Part shown: one piece after another, positions 42,012-49,779 of the stretch
How positions within the stretch are numbered: the stretch's first letter is position 1
Layout of the letters: each line of letters begins with the position of its first letter
Source of the DNA: Cellulosimicrobium marinum
GTDB lineage: Bacteria; Actinomycetota; Actinomycetes; Actinomycetales; Cellulomonadaceae
DNA: 64,000 bases
Direction: 5' to 3'
Assembly: GCF_020551945.1 (NCBI RefSeq)
Contig: NZ_JAJBZH010000005.1
Coordinates: 248,001-312,000, forward strand
Translations under genes and position numbers: made by a program
The notes under the pieces: generated by a model
Databases searched by the model: none
Told to the model about the DNA's origin: nothing
What the model saw: only the letters and a program-made list of their open reading frames with translations

Positions 42012-42920
42012 ATGCCGTCGCCGTCCGCGCCCGACGCGCCCGGGGGCTCCGCCGGGCCCGAGGGGTCCGGCGGGCCGGGTGCCGCCGCGACCGTGCGCGG
42101 GCTCGTCGTCGCCGCGCACGCCGCCCCGGCCGCGCTCGTCACCGGCCTCGCGTGCGCCCTGTCCGTGGGCGTCGGGTCCGGCGCCGGCACGGTCGCGCTC
42201 GTGACGGGAGCCGTCCTCGCCGGGCAGCTCTCCGTCGGCTGGTCCAACGACTGGCTCGACGCCGCGCGCGACCGGGCGGTCGGGCGCCCCGACAAGCCGG
42301 TCGTGGCGGGTCTCGTCACCGCGCCGACGCTGCGGACGGCCGCGCTCGCCGCTCTCGCCGTGTGCGCCGTGCTGTCCCTCGCCACCGGGCTCCTGCCCGG
42401 GCTCGTGCACCTCGCCGCCGTGGGGGGCGCGTGGGCGTACAACGCCCGCCTCAAGTCGACACCCTGGTCCTGGGTGCCCTACGCCGTGTCGTTCGCCCTC
42501 CTCGCCGTATTCGTCGTCCTCGCCGCGCCCGGTCCCGCCGTCCCGGCGCCGTGGGCGCTGCTCGCCGCAGCCCTGCTCGGCACGGGAGCGCACGTGGCCA
42601 ACACCCTGCCCGACCTCGACGACGACGCGGCGACCGGCGTCCGCGGGCTGCCGCACCGGCTCGGGCGTCGCGGTGCGAGCGTCCTCGCCCCGGCGCTGCT
42701 CGGCGGGGCCGTCGCCGTCGTCGTCACGGCGCCCGCGGGACCCCCGGGTTCCGTCGCGTGGAGCGTCGGCGCGGCGGCGCTCGTGACCGCTGCGGCGGCC
42801 GGCGTGCTCGGCGCGACGCGTCCCGCGTCCCGGGCCCCGTTCGCGCTGTCCATGGCCGTCGCCGCCCTGTGCGTCGTCCTGCTCGTCCTCGCCGCGCCCG
42901 AGGTGGCCCTCACGCCATGA
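42012..42920 (+). CDS. UbiA-family prenyltransferase
   Basis: A 302-residue polytopic membrane enzyme. The first Asp-rich motif is WSNDWLDAARDRAVGRPDKP and the second is TLPDLDDDAATGVRGLPHRL; both bind the magnesium of a prenyl diphosphate. About eight hydrophobic segments are present. The enzyme attaches an isoprenoid to an aromatic or other acceptor. It is divergent from the type III PKS operon, so it may prenylate the product, giving a membrane-bound meroterpenoid or quinone-like lipid (inference). Its end overlaps the LysR gene by 11 bases on the other strand. Confidence 0.88.
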   Translation: MPSPSAPDAPGGSAGPEGSGGPGAAATVRGLVVAAHAAPAALVTGLACALSVGVGSGAGTVALVTGAVLAGQLSVGWSNDWLDAARDRAVGRPDKPVVAGLVTAPTLRTAALAALAVCAVLSLATGLLPGLVHLAAVGGAWAYNARLKSTPWSWVPYAVSFALLAVFVVLAAPGPAVPAPWALLAAALLGTGAHVANTLPDLDDDAATGVRGLPHRLGRRGASVLAPALLGGAVAVVVTAPAGPPGSVAWSVGAAALVTAAAAGVLGATRPASRAPFALSMAVAALCVVLLVLAAPEVALTP

Positions 42921-43815
42921 CCGACGGCGCGTCGTCGTGCCCCTCGCGCGTGCCGCCCGTGGCCACGAGCCCGGCGACGACCGCCCGCGCCCCGGGCGGC
43001 GGGCGGCGGCCGTACGTCACCGCCAGCACCCGGCGCGACGCCCCGGGCAGGGGCGACGTCGCCACCCGGGCGTCGCGGTGGGCCCGCAGCGCGAGGTCCG
43101 GCAGCAGGGAGACCCCCGCCCCGGCGGCGACCAGCGCCTGCACGGCGACGTAGTCGTCCGTCTCGAACGCGATCCGCGGCGTGAAGCCCGCCCGCTCGCA
43201 CCGGCCCACCAGGTCGGCGCGGCAGCGCGGGCACCCCGCGATCCACGGCTCGTCGGCGAACCGGGCGAGGTCGACCGCGCCGTCGTCCCCGGCACGCGTC
43301 ACGACCGACAGCGGCGCGTCGAGCACCGGGACCGCGGCGAGCCCGTCCAGGTCCGCGGGGGAGCGGTCGTGCTCGAACACCAGCGCCACGTCGACCTCCC
43401 CGCGGCGCAGGGCACCGAGCGCCTCCGGCGGCTCGGCCTCCACGAGGCCCACCGCCAGACCGGGGTGCTCCGCACCGAGCCGCGCGACGACGTCGGGCAC
43501 GAGCGTCGCGAGCGCCGACGGGAACGCGGCGAGCCGCACCCGGCCCGCCGCGAGCCCGGCCAGCGCCTCCACCTCCGCACGCGCCGCGCCCACGCGCCCC
43601 AGGATCTCCTCCGCCCGCGCCGCCAGCAGCCGGCCCGCCTCCGTCAGACGCACGCCCCGCCCCGCCCGCTCCGTCAGCGGCACCCCCACGTCCGCCTCCA
43701 GGCGCGCCAGGTGGTGGCTCACCGACGGCTGCGCGTAGTGCAGCACCCGCGCCGCCCCCGTCACCGATCCCTCCCGCGCCACGGCGGCGAGCACGCGCAA
43801 CCTCGTCAGGTCCAT
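42910..43815 (-). CDS. LysR-family transcriptional regulator
   Basis: A 301-residue LysR regulator. The N-terminal helix-turn-helix is MDLTRLRVLAAVAREGSVTG followed by RVLHYAQPSVSHHLARLEAD. The effector domain has RVRLAAFPSALATLVPDVV and the C-terminal VQALVAAGAGVSLLPDLAL. It is divergent from a threonine dehydratase gene with an inverted repeat in the 86-base gap. It probably controls that gene and itself; an amino-acid effector is a guess. Confidence 0.9.
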   Translation of the reverse strand: MDLTRLRVLAAVAREGSVTGAARVLHYAQPSVSHHLARLEADVGVPLTERAGRGVRLTEAGRLLAARAEEILGRVGAARAEVEALAGLAAGRVRLAAFPSALATLVPDVVARLGAEHPGLAVGLVEAEPPEALGALRRGEVDVALVFEHDRSPADLDGLAAVPVLDAPLSVVTRAGDDGAVDLARFADEPWIAGCPRCRADLVGRCERAGFTPRIAFETDDYVAVQALVAAGAGVSLLPDLALRAHRDARVATSPLPGASRRVLAVTYGRRPPPGARAVVAGLVATGGTREGHDDAPSVMA

Positions 43816-43843
43816 GCTCCGAGCCTACGCATCGACGAGACCT

Positions 43844-43875
43844 ATCGGTCGGCCGGGAACTGGCATTGGACCGAT
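43844..43875. promoter_or_regulatory. Inverted repeat, probable LysR operator
   Basis: Arms ATCGGTC (43844-43850) and GACCGAT (43869-43875) are perfect complements 18 bases apart. An outer pair GCATCG/CGATGC (43829-43834 and 43872-43877) overlaps them. The site is in the divergent gap between the LysR gene and the dehydratase gene. Confidence 0.5.
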
Positions 43876-43901
43876 GCGTGGGCACGCGCCACCGTGGAGG
43901 G

Positions 43902-44894
43902 ATGACCGCCACGACGCCCCCCGACCCCCTCGCGCCCCCGACCCTCCGGGACGTCCTCGACGCCCGGCGCCTGATCGCCCCGCACCTCGACCCCACGCCC
44001 GTGCGCACCTACGAGCCCCTCGACGCCACCACCGGCGCCCGGCTCGTCGTCAAGCACGAGAACCTCCAGCCCACCGGCGCGTTCAAGGTCCGCGGCGCGC
44101 TCAACCTCCTCCTGCGGGCCACGCCCGCCGACCGTGCCCGCGGCGTCGTCGCCTTCTCGACCGGCAACCACGCCCAGGCCGTCGCCCACGCCGCCCGCAC
44201 CACCGGCACCCCCTGCACCGTCGTCATGCCCACCGACCCCAACCCCGCCAAGGCCCGCGCCGTCCGCGCCCTGGGCGCCGACCTCGTCCTCGCCGGCACC
44301 ACGTTCGACGACGCCCGCGCGCACGCCGAGGCCCTCGCAGACTCCTCCGGCGCCCGCCTCGTGAGCGCCGCGAACGAGCCGCTCCTCGTCGCGGGCGTCG
44401 CGACGGCGTACCTCGAGCTCCTCGAGCAGGCACCGGACCTCGACGCCCTCGTCGTGCCCGTCGGCGGGGGCAGCGGGGCGGCGGCCGCGTGCCTCGTCGC
44501 CCGCGCGCTCGCGCCCGACGTCGAGGTGGTCGCGGTGCAGTCGTCCGCGTCGCCCGCGGCGTACGAGTCCTGGCGTACCGGCGAGCTGCGGACCGCCCGG
44601 AACACCAGCCGCGCCGAGGGACTGGCGACCGGGTGCGGCTTCGCGCTCACCCAGGCCGTCATGCGCGAGCACCTGGACGACTTCGTCCTCGTCGACGACG
44701 ACGCCCTCGACCGGGCGTCCGCGCTCCTGCTCACCGGCGCGCGGACCGTCGCCGAGGGCGCCGGCGCCGCCGCCCTCGCCGCGGTCCTCGCCGACCCCGG
44801 TCGGTTCGCCGGCCGCCGCGTCGCCGTCGCGTGCACCGGCGGCAACGCGAGCCCCGCCGAGCTGCACCGCGTCCTCGCGACGGTCCCCACCTGA
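43902..44894 (+). CDS. Threonine/serine dehydratase family protein
   Basis: A 330-residue fold type II PLP enzyme. PLP lysine Lys62 is in NLQPTGAFKVRGALN. The substrate loop is AFSTGNHAQAVAHAAR, and the PLP phosphate loop is the glycine-rich VPVGGGSGAAAACL. Expected reaction: deamination of threonine or serine to the 2-oxoacid. There is no C-terminal regulatory ACT domain, so it is the short catabolic type. GTGGAGGG precedes ATG 43902. Divergent from the LysR gene. Confidence 0.88.
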   Translation: MTATTPPDPLAPPTLRDVLDARRLIAPHLDPTPVRTYEPLDATTGARLVVKHENLQPTGAFKVRGALNLLLRATPADRARGVVAFSTGNHAQAVAHAARTTGTPCTVVMPTDPNPAKARAVRALGADLVLAGTTFDDARAHAEALADSSGARLVSAANEPLLVAGVATAYLELLEQAPDLDALVVPVGGGSGAAAACLVARALAPDVEVVAVQSSASPAAYESWRTGELRTARNTSRAEGLATGCGFALTQAVMREHLDDFVLVDDDALDRASALLLTGARTVAEGAGAAALAAVLADPGRFAGRRVAVACTGGNASPAELHRVLATVPT

Positions 44895-44943
44895 CCGCCG
44901 GTCCACCCGCACGGCGGGGGACCGCAGCGGCGCCTAGGCTCGG

Positions 44944-45567
44944 ATGATGGCCCGGTACCTGGACGTGCACCCCGACAACCCGCAGCCGCGCGCCGTCGCG
45001 CAGGTCGTCGACCTGCTGCGCGAGGGCGGCCTCGTCGCCTACCCGACCGACTCGGGCTACGCGCTCGGGTGCCGCATGGACGCGCGCGACGGCACCGAGC
45101 GCATCCGCCGGATCCGCCGGCTGGACGACAAGCACCACTTCACCCTCGTGTGCGCGGACTTCGCCCAGCTCGGCCACTTCGTCATGGTGGACAACGCGGT
45201 CTTCCGGGCGATCAAGGCCGCGACCCCCGGCCCGTACACGTTCGTCCTGCGTGCGACGTCCGAGGTGCCGCGCCGCCTCGCGCACCCGAAGAAGAGGACG
45301 GTGGGCGTGCGCATCCCCGCGGACCGGGTCGCGCAGGCGATCGTCGCGGAACTCGGCGAGCCCCTCCTGTCGAGCTCCCTCATCCTCCCGGGCGCCACGG
45401 AGGCGATGACCGACGGGTGGCAGATCAAGGAGGAGCTCGACCACGTCGTCGACGCCGTGGTGGACGGCGGGGAGCGCGGCAGCGCCCCGACCACCGTCGT
45501 CGACGCGTCCGACGGCGTGCCGGAGGTCGTGCGCGAGGGAGCGGGGGACCCGTCGCGCTTCGCGTGA
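44944..45567 (+). CDS. YrdC/Sua5/YciO family protein
   Basis: A 207-residue protein with the YrdC fold: GGLVAYPTDSGYALGCRMDA, then IRRLDDKHHFTLVCADFAQL, then ATPGPYTFVLRAT and RTVGVRIPADRVAQAIV. The conserved KxR-type arrangement is replaced by IRRLDDKHHF, which places it with the YciO branch rather than the classical threonylcarbamoyl-AMP synthase. YciO proteins are related to tRNA t6A synthesis, but their role is less certain. No obvious operon partner. Confidence 0.85.
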   Translation: MMARYLDVHPDNPQPRAVAQVVDLLREGGLVAYPTDSGYALGCRMDARDGTERIRRIRRLDDKHHFTLVCADFAQLGHFVMVDNAVFRAIKAATPGPYTFVLRATSEVPRRLAHPKKRTVGVRIPADRVAQAIVAELGEPLLSSSLILPGATEAMTDGWQIKEELDHVVDAVVDGGERGSAPTTVVDASDGVPEVVREGAGDPSRFA

Positions 45568-45651
45568 TCCCCCGGCCGTCACGCGGCGTGTGACCCGCGT
45601 CTCACCGGCCCGGCCGAGCCGCGGGAGCCCGCTCGCCCCTAGCATCGGCTC

Positions 45652-47085
45652 ATGAGCAGCCCGACGCCCGGCACCGGCCTCGCCCTCTCGATCGACCGCA
45701 TGCGCGCGGCCGGGGTCGCCCCCGCCGCCGTCGACGTCTTCACCCGCTTCTACCGGCTCCTCGAGTCCGGCGAGACGGGCCTCGTCCCCGAGGCGGACGT
45801 CGCGCCCCTCACCGACGTCGCCCACCGCGACGCGCTCGACGTCCCCGCCGCCGACGCCCGCGCCGCCCTCGAACGGACCGCGATCATCAAGCTCAACGGC
45901 GGTCTCGGCACCTCCATGGGCATGGACCGCGCGAAGTCGCTCCTCACCGTGCGCGACGCCGACCCCGACAGCGGCCGTACCGCGCCCCTGACGTTCCTCG
46001 ACGTCATCGTGGCCCAGGTTCGCGCCGCCCGGCACGCCACCGGGGCGCGCCTGCCGCTGCTGCTCATGAACAGCTTCCGGACCCGGACGGACACGCTCGC
46101 GGCGCTCGCGCCCTACGAGGACCTGCGCGTCGACGGGCTCCCCCTCGACTTCCTGCAGAACCGTGAGCCCAAGCTGCGTGCCGACGACCTCACGCCGGTC
46201 GACTGGCCCGCCGACCCCGAGCTCGAGTGGTGCCCGCCCGGTCACGGCGACCTGTACACGGCGCTGCACGCCTCGGGCGTCGTCCGCGCCCTGCTGGACG
46301 CCGGGTTCCGGTACGCCAGCGTCTCCAACTCCGACAACCTCGGTGCCGCGCCCGACGCCGCCATGGCTGGCTGGTTAGCCGCCTCCGGCGCCCCGTTCGC
46401 CGCCGAGGTCGCCCGGCGCACGCCGGCGGACCGCAAGGGCGGACACCTCGTCGTGCGTCGCTCCGACGGCCGCCTCGTGCTGCGCGAGACGGCCCAGACG
46501 CCGGAGGCGGACCTCGACGCCGCCTCCGACATCTCCCGCCACCGGTACTTCAACACCAACAACCTGTGGTTCGACCTCGAGGCGCTGGCCGCCGAGCTCG
46601 ACCGGACCGGGGGCGTGCTCGAGCTGCCGCTCATCCGGAACACGAAGACGGTCGACCCCACGGACCCGTCGTCCCCCGAGGTGGTGCAGATCGAGTCGGC
46701 CATGGGTGCCGCGGTCGAGGTGTTCGACGGCGCGGTGGCGATCGAGGTGGGCCGTGACCGGTTCCTGCCCGTGAAGACCACGAACGACCTGCTGGTGCTG
46801 CGCTCGGACGTGTACGACCTGGACGACGCCGCGCGCTTCGTCGCGCGCACGGACGCGCCGCTGGTCGACCTCGACCCGGCGCACTACAAGACCGTCGCCG
46901 GGTTCGACGCGCGCTTCGACGGCGGCACGCCGTCGCTCGTCGGGGCCCGGTCCCTCACGGTGCGCGGCGACTGGTCCTTCGGGTCGGGGGTGACGGTGAC
47001 GGGCGACGCGGTGCTGCCCGACCCGGGCGGGGCTGCGCGGGTCGACGACGGCGCGGTCGTCGGGCCCGACGGCGCGAGCAGCTGA
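45652..47085 (+). CDS. UTP-glucose-1-phosphate uridylyltransferase (eukaryotic type)
   Basis: A 477-residue nucleotidyltransferase of the UGP2-like family. The nucleotide loop IIKLNGGLGTSMGMDRAKSL is near residue 80. LLLMNSFRTRTDTL, PPGHGDLYTALHASGV, YASVSNSDNLGA and RRYFNTNNLWF-like RHRYFNTNNLW follow. The C-terminal end carries left-handed beta-helix-like sequence (VRGDWSFGSGVTVTGDAV). It makes UDP-glucose for cell-wall or storage polymers. Length and motif order fit the eukaryote-like UGPase seen in some actinobacteria rather than GalU. Confidence 0.87.
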   Translation: MSSPTPGTGLALSIDRMRAAGVAPAAVDVFTRFYRLLESGETGLVPEADVAPLTDVAHRDALDVPAADARAALERTAIIKLNGGLGTSMGMDRAKSLLTVRDADPDSGRTAPLTFLDVIVAQVRAARHATGARLPLLLMNSFRTRTDTLAALAPYEDLRVDGLPLDFLQNREPKLRADDLTPVDWPADPELEWCPPGHGDLYTALHASGVVRALLDAGFRYASVSNSDNLGAAPDAAMAGWLAASGAPFAAEVARRTPADRKGGHLVVRRSDGRLVLRETAQTPEADLDAASDISRHRYFNTNNLWFDLEALAAELDRTGGVLELPLIRNTKTVDPTDPSSPEVVQIESAMGAAVEVFDGAVAIEVGRDRFLPVKTTNDLLVLRSDVYDLDDAARFVARTDAPLVDLDPAHYKTVAGFDARFDGGTPSLVGARSLTVRGDWSFGSGVTVTGDAVLPDPGGAARVDDGAVVGPDGASS

Positions 47086-47121
47086 CCGCGTCCCGGGCCT
47101 CCCGGGGTGTCGCGGCGCGGG

Positions 47122-47778
47122 TCAGCGGTCGAGGTCGACGACGCGGTCCGCGCCGCGCTCGGCCGTGAGCGACCCTGCGGTGGCCGCGGCGACGTCGGCG
47201 TCGAACCGGTCGAGGTCGGTGGGCGCGACGAGGAGGGTGAAGCGTGCGGTGTCCGCGTACCCGACCCCGGCGAGGACGGCGTCGTGGGCGTCCGCCCAGG
47301 ACTGGAGCACGCCGTGCAGGCGCCCGGCCTCGGCGTGCGGCGCGTCCAGGGTGACCTCGGTCCGGACGGCGCGCCGCACGAGGGGTGCGGTGTCGAGGGC
47401 CTCGCTCACGGAGGTGGAGTAGGCGCGCACGAGTCCGCCGGCACCGAGCAGGACCCCGCCGAACCAGCGGGTGACCACGGCGACGACGTCGGTCACGTCG
47501 CGCTGGCGCAGCACCTCGAGCATGGGAACGCCCGCCGTCCCCGACGGCTCGCCGTCGTCGGACGAGCGCTGCTGGTCCGCGTGGGTCCCGACGATGAGGG
47601 CCACGCAGTGGTGCCGGGCGTCCCAGTGCTCCTTGCGCACGGCGGCGACGGCCGCGTCGGCCGCGGCGACGTCGGGCACCGGGACGAGGCGGGTGAGGAA
47701 CCGGGACCGCTTGACGGCGAGCTCGTGCTCGACGACGCGGGCGATGGTCGCGGGGAGCGGTCTTCCGGGCGTCGGCAC
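47122..47778 (-). CDS. YigZ/IMPACT family protein
   Basis: A 218-residue protein. The N-terminal UPF0029 domain contains KRSRFLTRLVPVPDVAAAD, ARHHCVALIVG and SDDGEPSGTAGVPMLEVLR, followed by VVTRWFGGVLLGAGGLVRAY. A C-terminal DUF1949 region follows. The family is conserved across life and may interact with translation or ribosomes; the biochemical activity is not settled. GTG 47778 is chosen as start. Convergent with the UDP-glucose gene. Confidence 0.9.
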   Translation of the reverse strand: MPTPGRPLPATIARVVEHELAVKRSRFLTRLVPVPDVAAADAAVAAVRKEHWDARHHCVALIVGTHADQQRSSDDGEPSGTAGVPMLEVLRQRDVTDVVAVVTRWFGGVLLGAGGLVRAYSTSVSEALDTAPLVRRAVRTEVTLDAPHAEAGRLHGVLQSWADAHDAVLAGVGYADTARFTLLVAPTDLDRFDADVAAATAGSLTAERGADRVVDLDR

Positions 47779-47814
47779 GTCCCGAGCGTACGGCCTGCGT
47801 GTCGGGACAGGAAA

Positions 47815-47828
47815 AGTGTGCCAAGCGC
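47815..47828 (+). repeat. 14-bp direct repeat, copy 1
   Basis: AGTGTGCCAAGCGC, found again exactly at 48938-48951. The two copies bracket the integrase-like gene and the VOC gene. The copy lies 14 bases before the GTG of the integrase-like gene. Confidence 0.5.
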
Positions 47829-47842
47829 CGTAGGGTCGTCGC

Positions 47843-48556
47843 GTGACCCAGGACGCACCCCGGCCCACGACGACCGCCACCGCCCGGTACCCCCGCCCGA
47901 CGGTGACCCTGACGGAGGCGGAGTGGGTGTGGCGGCTCCTCGCGACGGAGGCGCTGACCCAGGCCGCGAAGCCCGAGACCGTGCGGCTCGCCGTCGTCGC
48001 CGGTCTCACCCGCGCGACGGGAGCGCGCTACTCGGACCTCCTGCGCTGCACGGCGGACGCGATCGACCTCGGCCCGCGCACCGCGCGGGCGGGGGAGGGG
48101 AGGGTCGTGCTCGCGCACGGCAAGCACCGGGTGGTGCGCGAGCACGTGCTGAGCGCGAGCGTCGTCGTGGTGCTCCGACGGTGGATGGAGGTGCGGGAGG
48201 AGCTCGCCGCACCCCTGGAGGGCTCGGTGCCCCGGGCGCTGCTGCTCACCGTGCACCACACGCACGACAACGGGGTCACGGTCTCGAGCGGTCTGCCGAT
48301 CACCAAGCAGGGTCTCGTGCTGTCGTGGCGACGGTTCGTGCACCGGACGAACGCCCGCTACGGCGCGGTGCGCTCGCCGCTGCCCACGCGCTTCGAGCAG
48401 GTGCGGCGGGCCTGGGTGGAGGCGTCAGGCCCCGCCGGGCCCGGAGGGTCGATCATCGGGCCCGGACTCGGCGCGGACGCCGGGCGGGACGCCCTCCTCG
48501 CCGCCGAGCTCCTCGAACAGGGTCACGTGGAGCCCGGCGGGGGCGTCGAACCGTGA
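47843..48556 (+). CDS. Tyrosine-recombinase-like protein lacking catalytic C-terminus
   Basis: A 237-residue protein. LAVVAGLTRATGARYSDLLR followed by HGKHRVVREHVLSASVVVVL strongly recalls the catalytic core of tyrosine recombinases: the first catalytic Arg in TGAR, then the beta-hairpin Lys. The later H-x-x-R and the nucleophilic Tyr are not found. The last 44 residues run antisense over the VOC gene and are Gly/Pro-rich, so the original end may have been lost. It is either a catalytically dead recombinase relative or a truncated gene. Confidence 0.5.
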   Translation: MTQDAPRPTTTATARYPRPTVTLTEAEWVWRLLATEALTQAAKPETVRLAVVAGLTRATGARYSDLLRCTADAIDLGPRTARAGEGRVVLAHGKHRVVREHVLSASVVVVLRRWMEVREELAAPLEGSVPRALLLTVHHTHDNGVTVSSGLPITKQGLVLSWRRFVHRTNARYGAVRSPLPTRFEQVRRAWVEASGPAGPGGSIIGPGLGADAGRDALLAAELLEQGHVEPGGGVEP

Positions 48557-48910
48557 GTTGAGCGAGCCCCAGGGCGTGCGCGTCGGGGGAGCGACGAGGC
48601 TCGCTCCGGCGTCGACGAGGCGCGCGGTGGCGGCTGCCGCGTCGTCGACCTCGAACGCGACGCGCAGGTGCGGTGCGACCTGCCGGCCGACCTCGACGTC
48701 GTCGATCGCGCGCTTGTGCGCGGGGTTGGCGATCTCGAGCGTGGCCCGACCGACGTCGAGGATCGCCACCCGGTCGTCCTCACCGTCGGCGTAGGCGATG
48801 CGCTCGGGCAGCCCGAGGACGTCCCGGTAGAAGGCGAGGGCGGCGTCGTAGTCGTCGGCCTCGACGACCAGGCGGAGCTGCCGGACACGGGGCGGCGTGG
48901 GGTCGGCCAT
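48425..48910 (-). CDS. VOC family protein (glyoxalase/dioxygenase fold)
   Basis: A 161-residue vicinal-oxygen-chelate protein: VRQLRLVVEADDYDAALAFY, DVLGLPERIAYADGEDDRVA, LRVAFEVDDAAAATARLVDA, ending AGLHVTLFEELG. The beta-alpha-beta-beta-beta repeat is complete. Metal ligands are only partly obvious, so it could be an enzyme or a binding/resistance protein. Its C-terminal 130 bases overlap the opposite-strand integrase-like frame. Confidence 0.85.
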   Translation of the reverse strand: MADPTPPRVRQLRLVVEADDYDAALAFYRDVLGLPERIAYADGEDDRVAILDVGRATLEIANPAHKRAIDDVEVGRQVAPHLRVAFEVDDAAAATARLVDAGASLVAPPTRTPWGSLNSRFDAPAGLHVTLFEELGGEEGVPPGVRAESGPDDRPSGPGGA

Positions 48911-48937
48911 CGCCGAAGTCTAGTCACGAGAATTAAT

Positions 48938-48951
48938 AGTGTGCCAAGCGC
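48938..48951 (+). repeat. 14-bp direct repeat, copy 2
   Basis: Exact second copy of AGTGTGCCAAGCGC. Here it continues into CCAAGCGCTTCC, which contains the palindrome AAGCGCTT, a common LacI-family operator core. It lies just upstream of the VOC gene and 60 bases before the Tn3 element. Confidence 0.5.
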
Positions 48952-49010
48952 TTCCAACACATCGCACTCACCCGAGAACATCGACCCACCGCAGCCGCGA
49001 GGGACGGGTC

Positions 49011-49054
49011 GGAGTCTCGGTAGTAACGGAACAGGATTGAGCGTTAGGGCTGGT
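49011..49054 (+). repeat. Tn3 left terminal inverted repeat
   Basis: Begins GGAGTCTCGGTAGTAACGG and continues through ACAGGATTGAGCG to GGCTGGT. It matches the complement of 53678-53721 over 44 bases with five differences. The GG-purine-G outer end is typical of Tn3-family ends. Confidence 0.88.
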
Positions 49055-49082
49055 CCCCGCGCTGGTGGGCAGGGTGTAGGAC

Positions 49083-49394
49083 GTGCCGGTGGAGTACCTC
49101 AGTGGTGGGCAGGCGCCCGGGTTCGGGCGGTTCGGGGGTGAGCCGTCGGGTGCTGATCTGGAGCGGTTCTTCTACCTGGACGACTCGGACCGGTGTCTGA
49201 TCGCGGACCGTCGTGGTGAGCACAACCGGTTGGGATTCGCGGTACAGCTGGGGACGGTGCGGTTTCTGGGGTCGTTTCTGGCCGACCCTCTGGATGTTCC
49301 GTGGGGCGTGGTGGACTACCTCGCGGCGCAGCTGGGGATCGCGGACCCGTCGGTCGTCAAGCGGTACGCGGAGCGGGTCGCTACGTCGAACTGA
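49083..49394 (+). pseudogene. N-terminal fragment of Tn3-family transposase
   Basis: A 103-residue frame starting MPVEYLSGGQAPGFGRF, followed by LERFFYLDDSDRCLIADRRG and WGVVDYLAAQLGIADPSVV. This is the DUF4158 start of Tn3-family transposases, whose full length is about 990 residues. It stops where the IS3-family end begins (TGAACCGCCCC supplies the stop). The fragment begins 29 bases inside the left terminal repeat, as expected. The catalytic region is lost. Confidence 0.85.
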
Positions 49395-49442
49395 ACCGCC
49401 CCGGCTTCCATGGAGGCTCTCAATGCACGGAGGATGAGAGTC

Positions 49443-49748
49443 ATGGAAGCACCGAGGAAGTACCCGGACGAGCTCCGGGAGCGGGCGATCCGTTTGGCGG
49501 TCGACCTGCGGCGTGACCCGGCGACCCGCAAGGGCGCATTGGCGCGGGTCGGTGAGCAACTCGGGATCAACCCCGAGACGCTGCGCAACTGGGTCACGCA
49601 GGCCGAGGTCGACGCCGGTGACAGGCCGGGGACGACCACCTCTGACGCGCAACGGCTGGCCGAGCTTGAGCGCGAGAACCGCGAGCTGCGGCGGTCGAAC
49701 GCGATCCTGCGCAGTGCTTCGGCTTTCTTCGCGTCAGTACCAGACTGA
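49443..49748 (+). CDS. IS3-family transposase OrfA
   Basis: A 101-residue OrfA starting MEAPRKYPDELRERAIRLAV. It has a helix-turn-helix (LARVGEQLGINPETLRNWVT) and a C-terminal leucine-zipper-like segment (LAELERENRELRRSNAILRS). It ends at ASAFFASVPD, where frameshifting normally joins it to OrfB. It is intact by itself, but OrfB is broken, so no functional OrfAB can be made. Confidence 0.85.
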   Translation: MEAPRKYPDELRERAIRLAVDLRRDPATRKGALARVGEQLGINPETLRNWVTQAEVDAGDRPGTTTSDAQRLAELERENRELRRSNAILRSASAFFASVPD

Positions 49749-49779
49749 GGGTGGTCCGGCGGGGCTGGCTCGTTTCTTC

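Noticed and set aside
48911-49010. tRNA or attachment site next to the transposon
   Set aside because: No cloverleaf-like sequence is visible, and the Tn3 ends explain the boundary. No tRNA or rRNA gene was recognised anywhere in the window.
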